Of a DNA stretch of 64,000 nt, positions 47,704 to 57,807 are shown in pieces. Source of the DNA: Ditibartonella apihabitans (GTDB lineage: Bacteria > Pseudomonadota > Alphaproteobacteria > Rhizobiales > Rhizobiaceae); assembly GCF_002007485.1 (NCBI RefSeq), contig NZ_CP015820.1:682001-746000 (forward strand). Reading direction: 5' to 3'. The notes under the pieces were generated by a model that was not told where the DNA came from, ran no database searches, and saw only the letters and a list, made by a program, of their open reading frames with translations. The translations under genes were made by a program, and so were the position numbers. The stretch's first letter is position 1, and each line of letters opens with the position of its first letter.

Positions 47704-48783
47704 ATGGTTGCATTACCGCAAGAGCGTATGAATCAGCTCGAAAAACATTTCGAGATGATCGAAAGCGAAATGGCAAATAATCCCGATGCCGAGACCTATG
47801 TGAAGCTCGCCTCGGAATATTCGGAATTGCAACATATTGTTGGTCTGATACGTGAACTCAATAAGGCTCATCACGAAGAGGACGATCTTGAGGCAATGTT
47901 GAAAGATCATTCGATCGATTCCGAAATGCATAGCCTTGCAGAAGAAGAATTACCCGAAATCAAAGCCAAAATTGCCAAACTGGAACATGATGTTCAAATC
48001 GAACTTCTGCCCAAAGATGCAGCCGATGAAAAAAGCGCCATTCTGGAAATACGTGCAGGTACCGGCGGGTCGGAAGCTGCCCTCTTTGCGGGTGATCTTT
48101 TTCGTATGTATGAACGTTATGCGAGTTTGCATGGCTGGAAAGTTGAAGTGGTTTCCGCAAGCGAAGGTGATGTTGGCGGATATAAGGAAATAATCGCTTC
48201 TGTCACGGGCAAGGGCGTGTTTTCGCGGCTGAAATTCGAGTCCGGTGTGCACCGTGTGCAACGTGTTCCGGAAACGGAAGCGGGCGGGCGCATTCATACG
48301 TCGGCAGCAACCGTCGCGGTTTTACCTGAAGCAGAAGAAATCGACGTTGAAATCAAGCCGGAAGACATAAGGATTGATACCATGCGGGCGTCAGGCGCCG
48401 GTGGCCAGCACGTCAATACAACCGATTCTGCCGTGCGTATCACCCACCTGCCGACCGGTATTATGGTCGTGCAGGCGGAAAAATCCCAACACCAAAACCG
48501 TGCGCGTGCCATGCAGATTTTGCGTGCCCGACTTTATGATATGGAACGTCAAAAGGCAGATACCGAACGCTCTGCTTCCCGTAAAAGTCAGGTTGGCTCC
48601 GGTGACCGCTCCGAGCGCATAAGAACCTATAACTTTCCGCAAGGTCGTGTGACAGACCACCGGATAAATCTTACGCTCTATAAGCTTGACAGGGTCATGG
48701 AAGGCGAACTTGACGAGCTGATTGATGCGCTGATTGCCGATCATCAAGCGACCTTGCTTGCGGAACTGGGCAATAGCGGCTGA
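47704..48783 (+). CDS. prfA: Peptide chain release factor 1
   Basis: Recognises UAA and UAG and triggers peptide release. The GGQ loop is in [20 protein letters not shown], the tripeptide anticodon region follows [16 protein letters not shown], and the helical N-domain is complete. 359 residues, normal. The catalytic Gln of GGQ is the target of PrmC, encoded two bases downstream, so the substrate and its modifier are co-expressed. Confidence 0.97.
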   Translation: MVALPQERMNQLEKHFEMIESEMANNPDAETYVKLASEYSELQHIVGLIRELNKAHHEEDDLEAMLKDHSIDSEMHSLAEEELPEIKAKIAKLEHDVQIELLPKDAADEKSAILEIRAGTGGSEAALFAGDLFRMYERYASLHGWKVEVVSASEGDVGGYKEIIASVTGKGVFSRLKFESGVHRVQRVPETEAGGRIHTSAATVAVLPEAEEIDVEIKPEDIRIDTMRASGAGGQHVNTTDSAVRITHLPTGIMVVQAEKSQHQNRARAMQILRARLYDMERQKADTERSASRKSQVGSGDRSERIRTYNFPQGRVTDHRINLTLYKLDRVMEGELDELIDALIADHQATLLAELGNSG

Positions 48784-48785
48784 TT

Positions 48786-49637
48786 ATGGCAAGTCTTTCC
48801 GATGTTTTGAAAAAAACAAGAAAACTGTTCCGCGACAAAAAACTGGAAAATGCCGATCTTGATGCACGTCTTCTGGTCGAGTTTGTCACATCAACGACCC
48901 GCACAGATGAAATTCTCAATCCCGATCTTCAAGTGAGTGATGAAGCCTTGCAACGGCTTGATAAGGCAATTTTTGAACGGCTGAATGGTAAACCGGTCTA
49001 CCGCATTATCGGAAAACGGGAATTTTACGGGATAGAGTTTCAGCTTTCTGCTGATACGCTCGAACCAAGAGACGATACAGAAGCGCTTGTCGATTTGGCG
49101 TTACCTGAAATTCAAGCCATAATCGGGCAATGTGGCGAAGCCGGAATTGTCGATATGGGAACCGGAACCGGCGCCATAGCCATTGCTCTTCTGGCAAATG
49201 TTGACGGGCTCAAGGCCACGGCTGTCGACATCAGTGACAATGCCTTAGAAGCAGCTTCATTGAACGCAAAAAATGCAGGAGTAGCAGACCGTTTTACGCC
49301 TTTAAACAGTGACTGGTTTTTTAGTCTCTCAGGAAAGTTCGATATGATTATATCGAACCCGCCCTATATTCGGGAAAGTCAAATTTGTTCACTTGCAACC
49401 GAGGTGAAAAAATACGATCCCTTGAGGGCATTGTCGGGTGGGCAAGACGGGCTCCAATTTTATCGGAAGCTCGCAAAAGAAGGCCGACCATTTTTGAAAC
49501 CGCATGGAATGATTGCGGTTGAAATTGGCAAAGGTCAGGAAAAAGACGTGATTGCTCTTTTTTCAGAGAGTGGTTTTGAATTAAAAAAGACGCGCAAAGA
49601 CCTGAATGGTATTTTGCGCGCCTTGTTGTTTTCCTGA
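48786..49637 (+). CDS. prmC: Release factor glutamine methyltransferase
   Basis: Methylates the GGQ glutamine of release factors 1 and 2. SAM motif I is IVDMGTGTGAIAIALL; the catalytic NPPY is in MIISNPPYIRES. The N-terminal helical domain (ADLDARLLVEFVTSTTR) and RDDTEALVDLALPEI are family marks. 283 residues. It starts two bases after the prfA stop, a conserved operon. Confidence 0.96.
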   Translation: MASLSDVLKKTRKLFRDKKLENADLDARLLVEFVTSTTRTDEILNPDLQVSDEALQRLDKAIFERLNGKPVYRIIGKREFYGIEFQLSADTLEPRDDTEALVDLALPEIQAIIGQCGEAGIVDMGTGTGAIAIALLANVDGLKATAVDISDNALEAASLNAKNAGVADRFTPLNSDWFFSLSGKFDMIISNPPYIRESQICSLATEVKKYDPLRALSGGQDGLQFYRKLAKEGRPFLKPHGMIAVEIGKGQEKDVIALFSESGFELKKTRKDLNGILRALLFS

Positions 49638-49692
49638 ACCTGAAACTCACGCTTTTTGCATTGACTTGATCAGCTACTCAACAATGAATAAT

Positions 49693-50907
49693 TCAGGCCA
49701 ATTCACGACGCCGTAACAAATAGCAGAATCCGAACGCGATGATGACGAGCGTACCGGTAAATGCAATGACCATGTCCCAGCCGCCATGGAACCAGAACCA
49801 GCCGCCAAATGCACCGATGAAGCTTGATCCCATGTAGTAGAACAGAAGGTAAAGTGCTGTTGCATGTCCCTTTGCTCCGACGGCAATGCGGCCAACCCAA
49901 CTGCTTGCCACCGCATGGGCGGAGAAAAAGCCTATGGTTACACAAATTATGCCGACAATAAACCAAAACAGACTATTGGTCAGTGTCAAAACCAGCCCTA
50001 AAGCCAGAATCGCAACAGAAATGAACAATAGAGAACTACGGTGATATTTGTTGGTCAAATTTCCGGCAATCGGTGAAACGATAATACCTGAAACGTAACT
50101 CAAGAAGATGAAGCCGACCTCAGTCGGGCTAAGGAAGAACGGCGCTCCGCTCATGCGAAAGCCTGTATAGTTCAAAATCGCAACGAAATCACCGAACACC
50201 AAAGCGATGAAGAGATAAATATAAAGCAACCGTATCGAACCGATATGTCCTACCCATGCTCTGATATGATGATGGATATTGATGCCGTGTACGGCAACAA
50301 AGTTCTTTGATGGTGGCAACAGGAAATAGAAAGCGATGGCTGCAATGAGGTCAATAATGCCGATAATAGCCAATGCCCACTGCCAGTTGAACCATTCGAT
50401 GAGGCTGCCCATACCAACCCGGCCCATCATGCCGCCAAATGCCGTACCCCCGACATAAAGTCCCATAATTTTTCCGAACCCTCGTGGAGCAATTTCTTCG
50501 GCAAGATAGGCCATAGCAACGGCTGGCACACCGCCTAGGAGAATGCCTTCCAGTGCGCGTGCGACAAGCAGCCAATGCCAGCTTGTTGCAAGCGCTGCGA
50601 CGATGTTCAGAATAGAAGCACCGATCATTGATGCGGTCATTAAACCGCGGCGGCCGAGCGCTTCGGAAAAGGCGCTTGAAAGGAGAATTGAAAAGGCCAG
50701 AAAGCCGGTTGATATAGAAAGCGCCAACGAACTGTTCGCTGGCGTTATGTGATAATGGTTTGCGAAAGATGGTAGTAGTGGCTGAACGCAATAAAGAAGA
50801 GAAAAAGTTGCAAAGCCGGCAAAAAACATTGCCACACTTATGCGTCTATATAAAGTCGTTCCGCTTTGTACACCAGGTTCAGCCTTTGTGGCTGTTGAGG
50901 TAGTCAT
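49693..50907 (-). CDS. Major facilitator superfamily transporter, YnfM-like
   Basis: A 404-residue carrier with 12 predicted membrane helices. The loop between helices 2 and 3 (LSSAFSEALGRRGLMTAS) and GGVPAVAMAYLAEEIAPRGFGKIMGLYVGG correspond to the MFS signature regions of the YnfM/AraJ-like efflux group. Substrate unknown; drug or sugar efflux is possible. The upstream region of about 240 bases separates it from the divergent cobalamin riboswitch, so it is not under that control. It is convergent with prmC with a 55-base gap and no clear terminator. Confidence 0.85.
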   Translation of the reverse strand: MTTSTATKAEPGVQSGTTLYRRISVAMFFAGFATFSLLYCVQPLLPSFANHYHITPANSSLALSISTGFLAFSILLSSAFSEALGRRGLMTASMIGASILNIVAALATSWHWLLVARALEGILLGGVPAVAMAYLAEEIAPRGFGKIMGLYVGGTAFGGMMGRVGMGSLIEWFNWQWALAIIGIIDLIAAIAFYFLLPPSKNFVAVHGINIHHHIRAWVGHIGSIRLLYIYLFIALVFGDFVAILNYTGFRMSGAPFFLSPTEVGFIFLSYVSGIIVSPIAGNLTNKYHRSSLLFISVAILALGLVLTLTNSLFWFIVGIICVTIGFFSAHAVASSWVGRIAVGAKGHATALYLLFYYMGSSFIGAFGGWFWFHGGWDMVIAFTGTLVIIAFGFCYLLRRRELA

Positions 50908-51149
50908 TTTATACTCCGAGTATCTACCTCCCCCCGATTAAATGTCCGCTATTTCGGCGGGTGGCTCTAGTGTAATTTCATAAAAATCTAAATTCAATTT
51001 ATATAATTGGACCGTCAACAAAAAGTGACTTTTTGAAACGGAAATTTGCCTCATCCTTTTTTCGGAACAGGTTCAAAAATTGTACATAATCCGATTTGCT
51101 TTTTTAAAACATATTGACGAAACTCTTGTGAGTGATACTACATCTAGTG

Positions 51150-51372
51150 TTTGAGGTTCTCTTTGATTCGAAATTTGGGATTCGAAATTTGGGATTCGAA
51201 ATCGCGGATTTAAAATCGGGTGAAAGAGCTAAGAGGGAATTCGGTAATTCATCAAAAAGCCGAAGCTGCCCCCGCAACTGTAAATGGTAAGTCAGAACCT
51301 TATGCCACTGGGGTTACCCCGGGAAGGTGGTTTTGGCGCTTCAAGCCATGAGCCAGGAGACCTGCCTTGAAT
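51150..51372 (+). promoter_or_regulatory. Cobalamin (B12) riboswitch controlling nrdHIEF
   Basis: Core elements are in order: a 5' paired segment GGTTCTCTT and its partner AAGAGGGAA (51231-51239), AGCTGCCCCCGCAACTGTAA (51264-51283), GCCACTG (51304-51310), GGGAAGGTGG, and the B12 box AGCCAGGAGACCTGCC (51351-51366). These are the conserved blocks of the Rfam Cobalamin family. Adenosylcobalamin binding normally turns the downstream gene off. The first gene after it is nrdH, 240 bases on. The arm between the two 5' paired segments is built from a tandem repeat (next entry). Confidence 0.95.
51165..51220 (+). repeat. Four 14-base tandem repeats inside the riboswitch
   Basis: GATTCGAAATTTGG (51165-51178), the same again (51179-51192), GATTCGAAATCGCG (51193-51206) and GATTTAAAATCGGG (51207-51220). 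The units contain the self-complementary TTCGAA and AAATTT, so they can fold on themselves or on each other. Confidence 0.9.
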
Positions 51373-51613
51373 TGAATGTCAACAGACGGGGTGTTCTGGT
51401 TATGGCCTTTCCGGACGAGTTTTGTACGGATGTGGGCTTTGCCATATCCCCCACATTGCTTCGGGAAGGAAGTTTTATGTCCAAGATTCTCTATTATTTT
51501 TTCTGACCGGATAAAGTTCGCCTTATCGACGCAACTTTTAAAAAACGTCTCTTATGCTGCTTTCTCAAGCAAGAAAGCAGGCGGGATTTTGCAACCAGAA
51601 ATCAGGAAAAATC

Positions 51614-51835
51614 ATGACAATTACAATTTACAGCAGACCATTTTGCGTACAATGCAAAGCAACGTACAAAGCATTGGATAATAAACATATTTCCTATGAT
51701 ATTGTGGATATTTCCAAAGATGCGGAAGCCTTATCTTATATCGAAAGTTTGGGATATAAAATGTTGCCGGTGGTCATTGCCGGAAACAATCACTGGGCCG
51801 GTTTCCAACCTGATAAAATAAACGGGCTCGAATGA
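51614..51835 (+). CDS. nrdH: Glutaredoxin-like protein NrdH
   Basis: A 73-residue thioredoxin-fold electron donor for class Ib ribonucleotide reductase, active site CVQC in TIYSRPFCVQCKATYKALD and the C-terminal WAGFQPDKI typical of NrdH. The open frame reaches back to 51554, but AGGA seven bases before ATG 51614 and the family length set the start. First gene of nrdHIEF behind the B12 riboswitch. Confidence 0.95.
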   Translation: MTITIYSRPFCVQCKATYKALDNKHISYDIVDISKDAEALSYIESLGYKMLPVVIAGNNHWAGFQPDKINGLE

Positions 51836-51836
51836 T

Positions 51837-52253
51837 ATGGCACTCCTTGTTTATTATTCGAGCGCGACGGGCAATACCGATTATTTTGTGCAACAAATCG
51901 GTGAACCGTCTTTAAGACTTTTCAAAAAAACAGCAATTCCCAAAGTGTTTGAACCTTATGTTCTGGTGGTACCGACTTACGCCGGTGCCAAAGGCGATGG
52001 AGCAGTGCCCAAAACCGTCATCAATTTTCTCAATGATGAAGAGAACCGGCAATTTCTTAAAGGCGTTATTGCCGGTGGCAATCGTAATTTCGGCTGGGCT
52101 TATGCACTTGCCGGAAAAGTCATCTCTCAAAAGTGTCGTGTGCCCTGGCTTTATAGTTTCGAGCTCAGGGGGACAACAGAAGACGTGAACCTTGTCAGAC
52201 AAGGATTAGGAAAATTATGGAAACAGATAGCCCAGAAAAAACAGACACTTTAG
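51837..52253 (+). CDS. nrdI: Flavodoxin-like NrdI
   Basis: A 138-residue flavodoxin-fold protein that supplies superoxide/oxidant to assemble the dimanganese-tyrosyl radical cofactor of NrdF. The FMN-binding [33 protein letters not shown] and [15 protein letters not shown] are diagnostic. It begins one base after nrdH and overlaps nrdE by 37 bases, so the genes are translationally linked. Confidence 0.95.
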   Translation: MALLVYYSSATGNTDYFVQQIGEPSLRLFKKTAIPKVFEPYVLVVPTYAGAKGDGAVPKTVINFLNDEENRQFLKGVIAGGNRNFGWAYALAGKVISQKCRVPWLYSFELRGTTEDVNLVRQGLGKLWKQIAQKKQTL

Positions 52254-54367
52254 ATAGTGACAAAAATTATCATTCATTAAATGCAATGCTCAATCTTTTT
52301 GACGATAATGGGCTTATCCAGTTCGATAAAGATCGTGAAGCCGTGCGGCAATATTTTTTGCAGCATGTCAATCAGAATACGGTATTTTTTCATGATCTTG
52401 AAGAGAAGATCGATTACCTCGTGCGTGAAGGATATTACGAGAAAACCGTTTTTGATTGTTATGATTTTGCTTTTATCAAAAAAGCTTTCAAACGTGCTTA
52501 TGCGTTCAAATTCCGCTTTCCCACATTTTTGGGTGCCTTCAAATATTATACGAGTTACACGCTGAAGACTTTCGACGGGAAAAGATATCTCGAACGTTAC
52601 GAAGATCGTGTCGTTATGGTGGCATTGACACTTGCTGCAGGCGACAAAAAATTTTGCGAAAGGCTTGTCGATGAAATGATGACAGGCCGCTTTCAACCGG
52701 CAACGCCGACATTTCTCAATGCTGGTAAAAAACAACGTGGAGAACTTGTTTCCTGTTTTCTTCTGCGGGTTGAAGACAATATGGAGTCGATCGGTCGCGC
52801 AATCAATTCTTCTTTGCAATTGTCCAAGCGCGGTGGTGGGGTCGCTTTGTGCCTTACAAATATCAGGGAACAAGGCGCACCGATCAAGAAAATACAAAAC
52901 CAGTCGTCCGGAATTGTGCCGGTTATGAAACTTCTTGAAGACGCGTTTTCTTACGCCAATCAATTGGGTGCAAGACAGGGGGCAGGGGCGGTTTATTTAA
53001 GTGCCCATCACCCCGATATTATGCGCTTTCTGGATACCAAGCGGGAAAATGCCGACGAAAAAATCCGCATCAAAACACTTTCCCTTGGGGTGGTCATCCC
53101 CGATATTACTTTCGAGCTTGCACGCAATAACGAGGATATGTACCTTTTCTCACCCTATGATGTAGAGAAAGTCACGGGTAAAGCCTTATCCGACATATCT
53201 TTGAGCGAAAATTATCGCAAATTCGTTGACGATCCGCGCATAACCAAGAAAAAAATCAATGCTCGTGATTTTTTCCAAACTCTGGCCGAAATCCAGTTTG
53301 AATCGGGTTATCCCTATATCGTGTTCGAAGATGCGGTCAATCGCGCCAACCCCATTGCCGGACGCATCAATATGAGCAATCTTTGCTCTGAAATTCTTCA
53401 GGTCAATGAGCCGAGCACATTGAATGCCGATTTGAGCTATCGTCACATCGGTAACGATATTTCGTGCAATCTCGGCTCGCTCAATGTCGCTAAAGCCTTC
53501 CAGTCCAACGATTTCGGCAAAACAGTTGAAACAGCGGTCCGGGCTTTAACAGCGGTTTCCGAAATGAGCGATATTGTTTGTGTGCCATCCATTGAAAAGG
53601 GCAATCGCGAGGCGCATGCTATCGGCCTCGGTCAAATGAATTTGCATGGCTTTCTTGCCAAAGAGCACATTTATTATGGCTCTCCGGAAGCACTCGATTT
53701 CACCAATCTCTATTTTTATACAATTGCCTTTCATGCGTTGAGAAGCTCGAACCTTATTGCCAAAGAAAAGGGTAAAACATTTCAAGGCTTTGAACAATCA
53801 GCCTATGCTGATGGGCGTGCGTTTAAAAAATATCTCACTCAAAAGTTCGAGCCGGAAACACAACGCATCAAACAGCTTTTTGCTGATAGGCATTTCACGA
53901 TCCCTACTGTGAAAGACTGGCAGGAGCTTGAGCAATCGGTGAAAAAATGGGGGCTTTATAATCGTTATTTACAGGCGGTTCCGCCCACCGGCTCGATTTC
54001 CTATATCAATAATGCCACAGCATCCATTCACCCGATTGTTGCAAAAATAGAAATACGCAAAGAAGGAAAAATTGGTCGGGTCTATTATCCGGCACCTTAT
54101 ATGACCAATGATAATCTTGAATATTATCAGGACGCTTATGAAATAGGTCCGGAAAAAATCATTGATACTTATGCCGCAGCCGGACAACATGTCGATCAGG
54201 GCTTGTCATTAACGCTGTTCTTTCCGGATACCGCCACGACGCGCGACATTAATAAAGCGCAAATTTACGCGTGGAAGAAAAAACTCAAAACCATCTATTA
54301 TGTGCGGCTACGCCAAAAGGCCTTGAGCGGAACCGAAGTCGAAACCTGTGTTTCCTGTAGCCTTTAA
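52217..54367 (+). CDS. nrdE: Class Ib ribonucleotide reductase, large subunit
   Basis: Reduces ribonucleoside diphosphates to deoxyribonucleotides. 716 residues. The substrate-site region shows [21 protein letters not shown] (first redox Cys) and [15 protein letters not shown] with the catalytic Cys. The N-x-C-x-E radical motif is seen in that same stretch, and the C-terminal redox pair is in [11 protein letters not shown]. Absence of the long N-terminal ATP-cone of class Ia is typical of NrdE. It overlaps nrdI and precedes nrdF by 12 bases. Confidence 0.97.
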   Translation: METDSPEKTDTLDSDKNYHSLNAMLNLFDDNGLIQFDKDREAVRQYFLQHVNQNTVFFHDLEEKIDYLVREGYYEKTVFDCYDFAFIKKAFKRAYAFKFRFPTFLGAFKYYTSYTLKTFDGKRYLERYEDRVVMVALTLAAGDKKFCERLVDEMMTGRFQPATPTFLNAGKKQRGELVSCFLLRVEDNMESIGRAINSSLQLSKRGGGVALCLTNIREQGAPIKKIQNQSSGIVPVMKLLEDAFSYANQLGARQGAGAVYLSAHHPDIMRFLDTKRENADEKIRIKTLSLGVVIPDITFELARNNEDMYLFSPYDVEKVTGKALSDISLSENYRKFVDDPRITKKKINARDFFQTLAEIQFESGYPYIVFEDAVNRANPIAGRINMSNLCSEILQVNEPSTLNADLSYRHIGNDISCNLGSLNVAKAFQSNDFGKTVETAVRALTAVSEMSDIVCVPSIEKGNREAHAIGLGQMNLHGFLAKEHIYYGSPEALDFTNLYFYTIAFHALRSSNLIAKEKGKTFQGFEQSAYADGRAFKKYLTQKFEPETQRIKQLFADRHFTIPTVKDWQELEQSVKKWGLYNRYLQAVPPTGSISYINNATASIHPIVAKIEIRKEGKIGRVYYPAPYMTNDNLEYYQDAYEIGPEKIIDTYAAAGQHVDQGLSLTLFFPDTATTRDINKAQIYAWKKKLKTIYYVRLRQKALSGTEVETCVSCSL

Positions 54368-54373
54368 GGATAA

Positions 54374-55348
<975 letters not shown>

Positions 55349-55391
55349 ATTGATTGTTAATACATTTTTAAATCGACGGTTAAAACGAAAG

Positions 55392-55418
55392 AAGAGGGGG
55401 AAGGCTCCCCTTTTTTTG
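55392..55418 (+). terminator. Terminator of the nrdHIEF operon
   Basis: AGAGGGGG-AAGG-CTCCCCT forms a GC-rich stem, directly followed by seven T (55411-55417). Confidence 0.88.
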
Positions 55419-55743
55419 TCATAAGGTGAGGGGGTAAAAAACGCAAACCATTTTAATTCAAGCTTCGTTGAAAGGCACGAGGTTTCTCGGTAATGGAAGA
55501 CTATTCGCCAGAAAAACAGGTGAAAAAAAATGAACCCCGCGTCATCTTCAACGAGTTTTTGCTCATGAAACGTCAGATGTACTTCAACAATTCATGAACA
55601 GATAGGCGTTTGTTAAACGCAAGGACCATCCGCGATAAGATGACACTAAAGCCATTAACTTCCGCCGGTCATGTTTAAAGGATACCCATCTGAGCTTGTT
55701 CAAAATCAAAACGGGATAGTTATCGGTCGGGATAATGGTGAGT
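55419..55743. other. Gap between nrdF terminator and nadQ
   Basis: About 325 bases without a recognised gene. A plus-strand frame of 34 codons (55493-55597) with a weak GAGG ten bases upstream is discussed under findings. Confidence 0.45.
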
Positions 55744-56658
55744 TTAATTCCCGGAGCGGGCAATCGGAAACCGCGAGAGGTTGACCACACAGGATTCAAT
55801 AATTTCCTGACGATAACGATAGAGTTTAGCCGGCCTACCACCTGTTTGCGTTTCGCGTTCGCCTACTTCTTCGATAATTCCCTGTTGTTCGGTCAAACGA
55901 CGAAAATTCGGTTTATGAAGGCGCCTTCCTATAATCGCTTCTACCGTTTTTTGTAGCTGTAATAATGTGAACTTTTCCGGCAACAGTTCAAAGATCACAG
56001 CTCTATATTTTATTTTCCTTCGGAGCCGTCCAATAGCGGTTGCTAAAATTCGACGGTCATCGGCAAACATTGGCGTTCCCGCAAAAAGATTGCCTCCAGC
56101 TTCGGCAATGAGACCCGCTTCATATAGAATTTCATATCTTTGGAGAATGAAATCTTCGTGCCACGAAAAGCCGTTACATCCGAAAAGAAAAGAAATTCTG
56201 CGTTTCTTGAAGTCACAATGGACTTTATCTTTTTCGGCCCAAACATTGAGCGCTTTTATAATTTCGTCGACACATGGATGTTTTCCACTTCGGCAATCGT
56301 CCCATGGAAAATGCTCGTACCAATCATGCCATTCGGCATTTGGAGAAAACTCGTCTTGCTCACGCACCAAGCCCAGATAGCTGACGGATATTGTTCGCGT
56401 ACTGTTCTCGGCAGAGATAGGCAAACGATTGGAAAATGTGTAAAGTTGTTCGAGAAATCCGACGGGATGACCGGTTTTTGTATTTATCCAGTCACGTAAA
56501 GAAGACTCCAGGCTTTGTTGCCCGAATTCCAACGGTCCGGATGGAAGTTTTTGTTCTGGTCCTACAGTAATAACTTTTGGTTGACCGTTCGTAACTGCGG
56601 TAATAACGGCAATAAGTTCGATTTTTGAAAGCGCTGATGGGGTAGTCAAGATCGTCAT
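55744..56658 (-). CDS. nadQ: NAD metabolism regulator of the NadQ (COG4111) type
   Basis: 304 residues. The N-terminal two thirds resemble a Nudix-fold effector domain without a working Nudix box (SSLRDWINTKTGHPVGFLEQ, LYTFSNRL, ISVSYLGLV, WYEHFPWDD). The C-terminus is a winged helix (KFTLLQLQKTVEAIIGRRLH, TQTGGRPAKLYRY). This layout is that of COG4111 proteins, called NadQ in Hyphomicrobiales, predicted to repress NAD synthesis genes. No nad gene is adjacent, so the target lies elsewhere. NrtR, a related Nudix-wHTH repressor, is the alternative name. The start lacks a strong ribosome binding site. Confidence 0.75.
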   Translation of the reverse strand: MTILTTPSALSKIELIAVITAVTNGQPKVITVGPEQKLPSGPLEFGQQSLESSLRDWINTKTGHPVGFLEQLYTFSNRLPISAENSTRTISVSYLGLVREQDEFSPNAEWHDWYEHFPWDDCRSGKHPCVDEIIKALNVWAEKDKVHCDFKKRRISFLFGCNGFSWHEDFILQRYEILYEAGLIAEAGGNLFAGTPMFADDRRILATAIGRLRRKIKYRAVIFELLPEKFTLLQLQKTVEAIIGRRLHKPNFRRLTEQQGIIEEVGERETQTGGRPAKLYRYRQEIIESCVVNLSRFPIARSGN

Positions 56659-57162
56659 TTTCGATTTTTATCTATAGTTTATTGAATGCGAAAATATAAA
56701 TCGGTTTTCATATCCGAACTAATATTTCGTTTGGATGAAATCCCTCGGGGATACCAAGGGAAAGAGTTGATCTTCATGCCCATATAGCGCAGCAATCCGA
56801 TCAGCCAAGTCTAAATTCGAGAAAAAATTCAATTGAATTATAAATAAAAAATACTAATTCATACCCGTTCAAAAAAATAAAAAAGTCTTTTTAATAATTC
56901 TTATATTCGGTTAAAAATACTCCTAATTTGCTTTATCTGTTTCGGTGTTGTTGATACAATTATTAGTTAGTCGGTTAATGAAAAATCCGATTAAAAACAT
57001 AAACGAAAATTTAATATTAGCAACCGGTAAGTAGAAAAATATTGTATTGCCATTCCGGAAAGCACAGTTTTTAAATGGAAATGGTCGATAAAATAGTTGG
57101 TGAGTGGCCCTGTAGCGATAACAGTGGCTTTAGAATACAGAAACAGGAAAACTTGTGGGAGA
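56659..57162. other. AT-rich intergenic region upstream of nadQ
   Basis: About 500 bases without a supported gene. An imperfect inverted repeat (TTTCATATCCGAA at 56706-56718 and TTTGGATGAAA at 56730-56740) lies 50-80 bases upstream of nadQ and might be an autoregulatory operator. Confidence 0.4.
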
Positions 57163-57192
57163 ACACAAAAAACCGGCTCAAAAGCCGGTTTT
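57163..57192 (-). terminator. Terminator of the small secreted repeat protein gene
   Basis: A 10-bp stem AAAACCGGCT / AGCCGGTTTT (57169-57178 with 57183-57192) around CAAA. On the minus strand it ends in six T. It starts 26 bases after the stop codon at 57218. Confidence 0.88.
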
Positions 57193-57217
57193 CGTTAAAC
57201 ATAACTTCGCGATGCTT

Positions 57218-57511
57218 TTAATGGTGATTTACCGGTGATCCATCGCCGAAATGGGCTTCGTTGATAGATCCACCATGCGTTGCTTCACCGGATTTTTGCG
57301 CGTGACCGATGACATAGCTATCTTCGACCGAACCATCGCCAAATCCATTTGCACGTGTATAAGCACGTGAATTGCCGGTATAACCTTTGTTCATGCCGGA
57401 TTGGGCAGTAGAACCGATGACATAGGTGTTGACCGGTGAACCATCGTCAAAAGCATAACCACCGGCATAGGCGCTGCTTACACCACATAAACTTGCAAGC
57501 GCAATAAACAT
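57218..57511 (-). CDS. Small secreted repeat protein with probable frameshifted start
   Basis: The frame encodes 97 residues: a hydrophobic FIALASLCGVSSAYA that looks like a signal peptide cleaved after AYA, then a mature part with three related units, AFDDGSPVNTYVIGSTAQSG, GFGDGSVEDSYVIGHAQKSG and HFGDGSPVNHH. The only in-frame ATG (57511) gives a signal peptide without basic residues and lies 17 bases from the GGTGA ribosome binding site. An ATG at 57522 is five bases from that site but runs into a stop because the following A-run has five A. With six A it would read MKKLMFIALASL, a textbook signal peptide. Either a sequencing or natural deletion, or slippage, is implied. Function unknown; it has its own terminator. 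Confidence 0.7.
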   Translation of the reverse strand: MFIALASLCGVSSAYAGGYAFDDGSPVNTYVIGSTAQSGMNKGYTGNSRAYTRANGFGDGSVEDSYVIGHAQKSGEATHGGSINEAHFGDGSPVNHH

Positions 57512-57807
57512 TAATTTTTCATTTCATTCACCGTTTTTATGAGCCCTTAGCTTTGGCTAACGGCTTTAATTGCAATTGGATCAATCTGGATATATTTTCC
57601 AAACTCTCTAACGCTTATATCTTCATCACGGCAATCAATCTCAAATCACTTTAAAATGTATCAATCACGGAAAAGTGATAATGTAAAATATAGCAAAAAC
57701 AATAAGTTAACATTTGTTAATTCCCGTCCAATAGAGGTTTATCAAGTCGGGATCACGATTTTAGTGAAGTGGCTTCAAGAAGGGCTAGATGGCGTTTTTC
57801 TGGCCTA

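Noticed and set aside
51376-51681. 101-codon frame beginning right after the riboswitch
   Set aside because: Overlaps nrdH in another frame and has no ribosome binding site; the leader is better explained as an expression platform.
55584-55841. 85-codon minus-strand frame overlapping the 3' end of nadQ
   Set aside because: Lies in a shifted frame over nadQ coding sequence and has no start signal.
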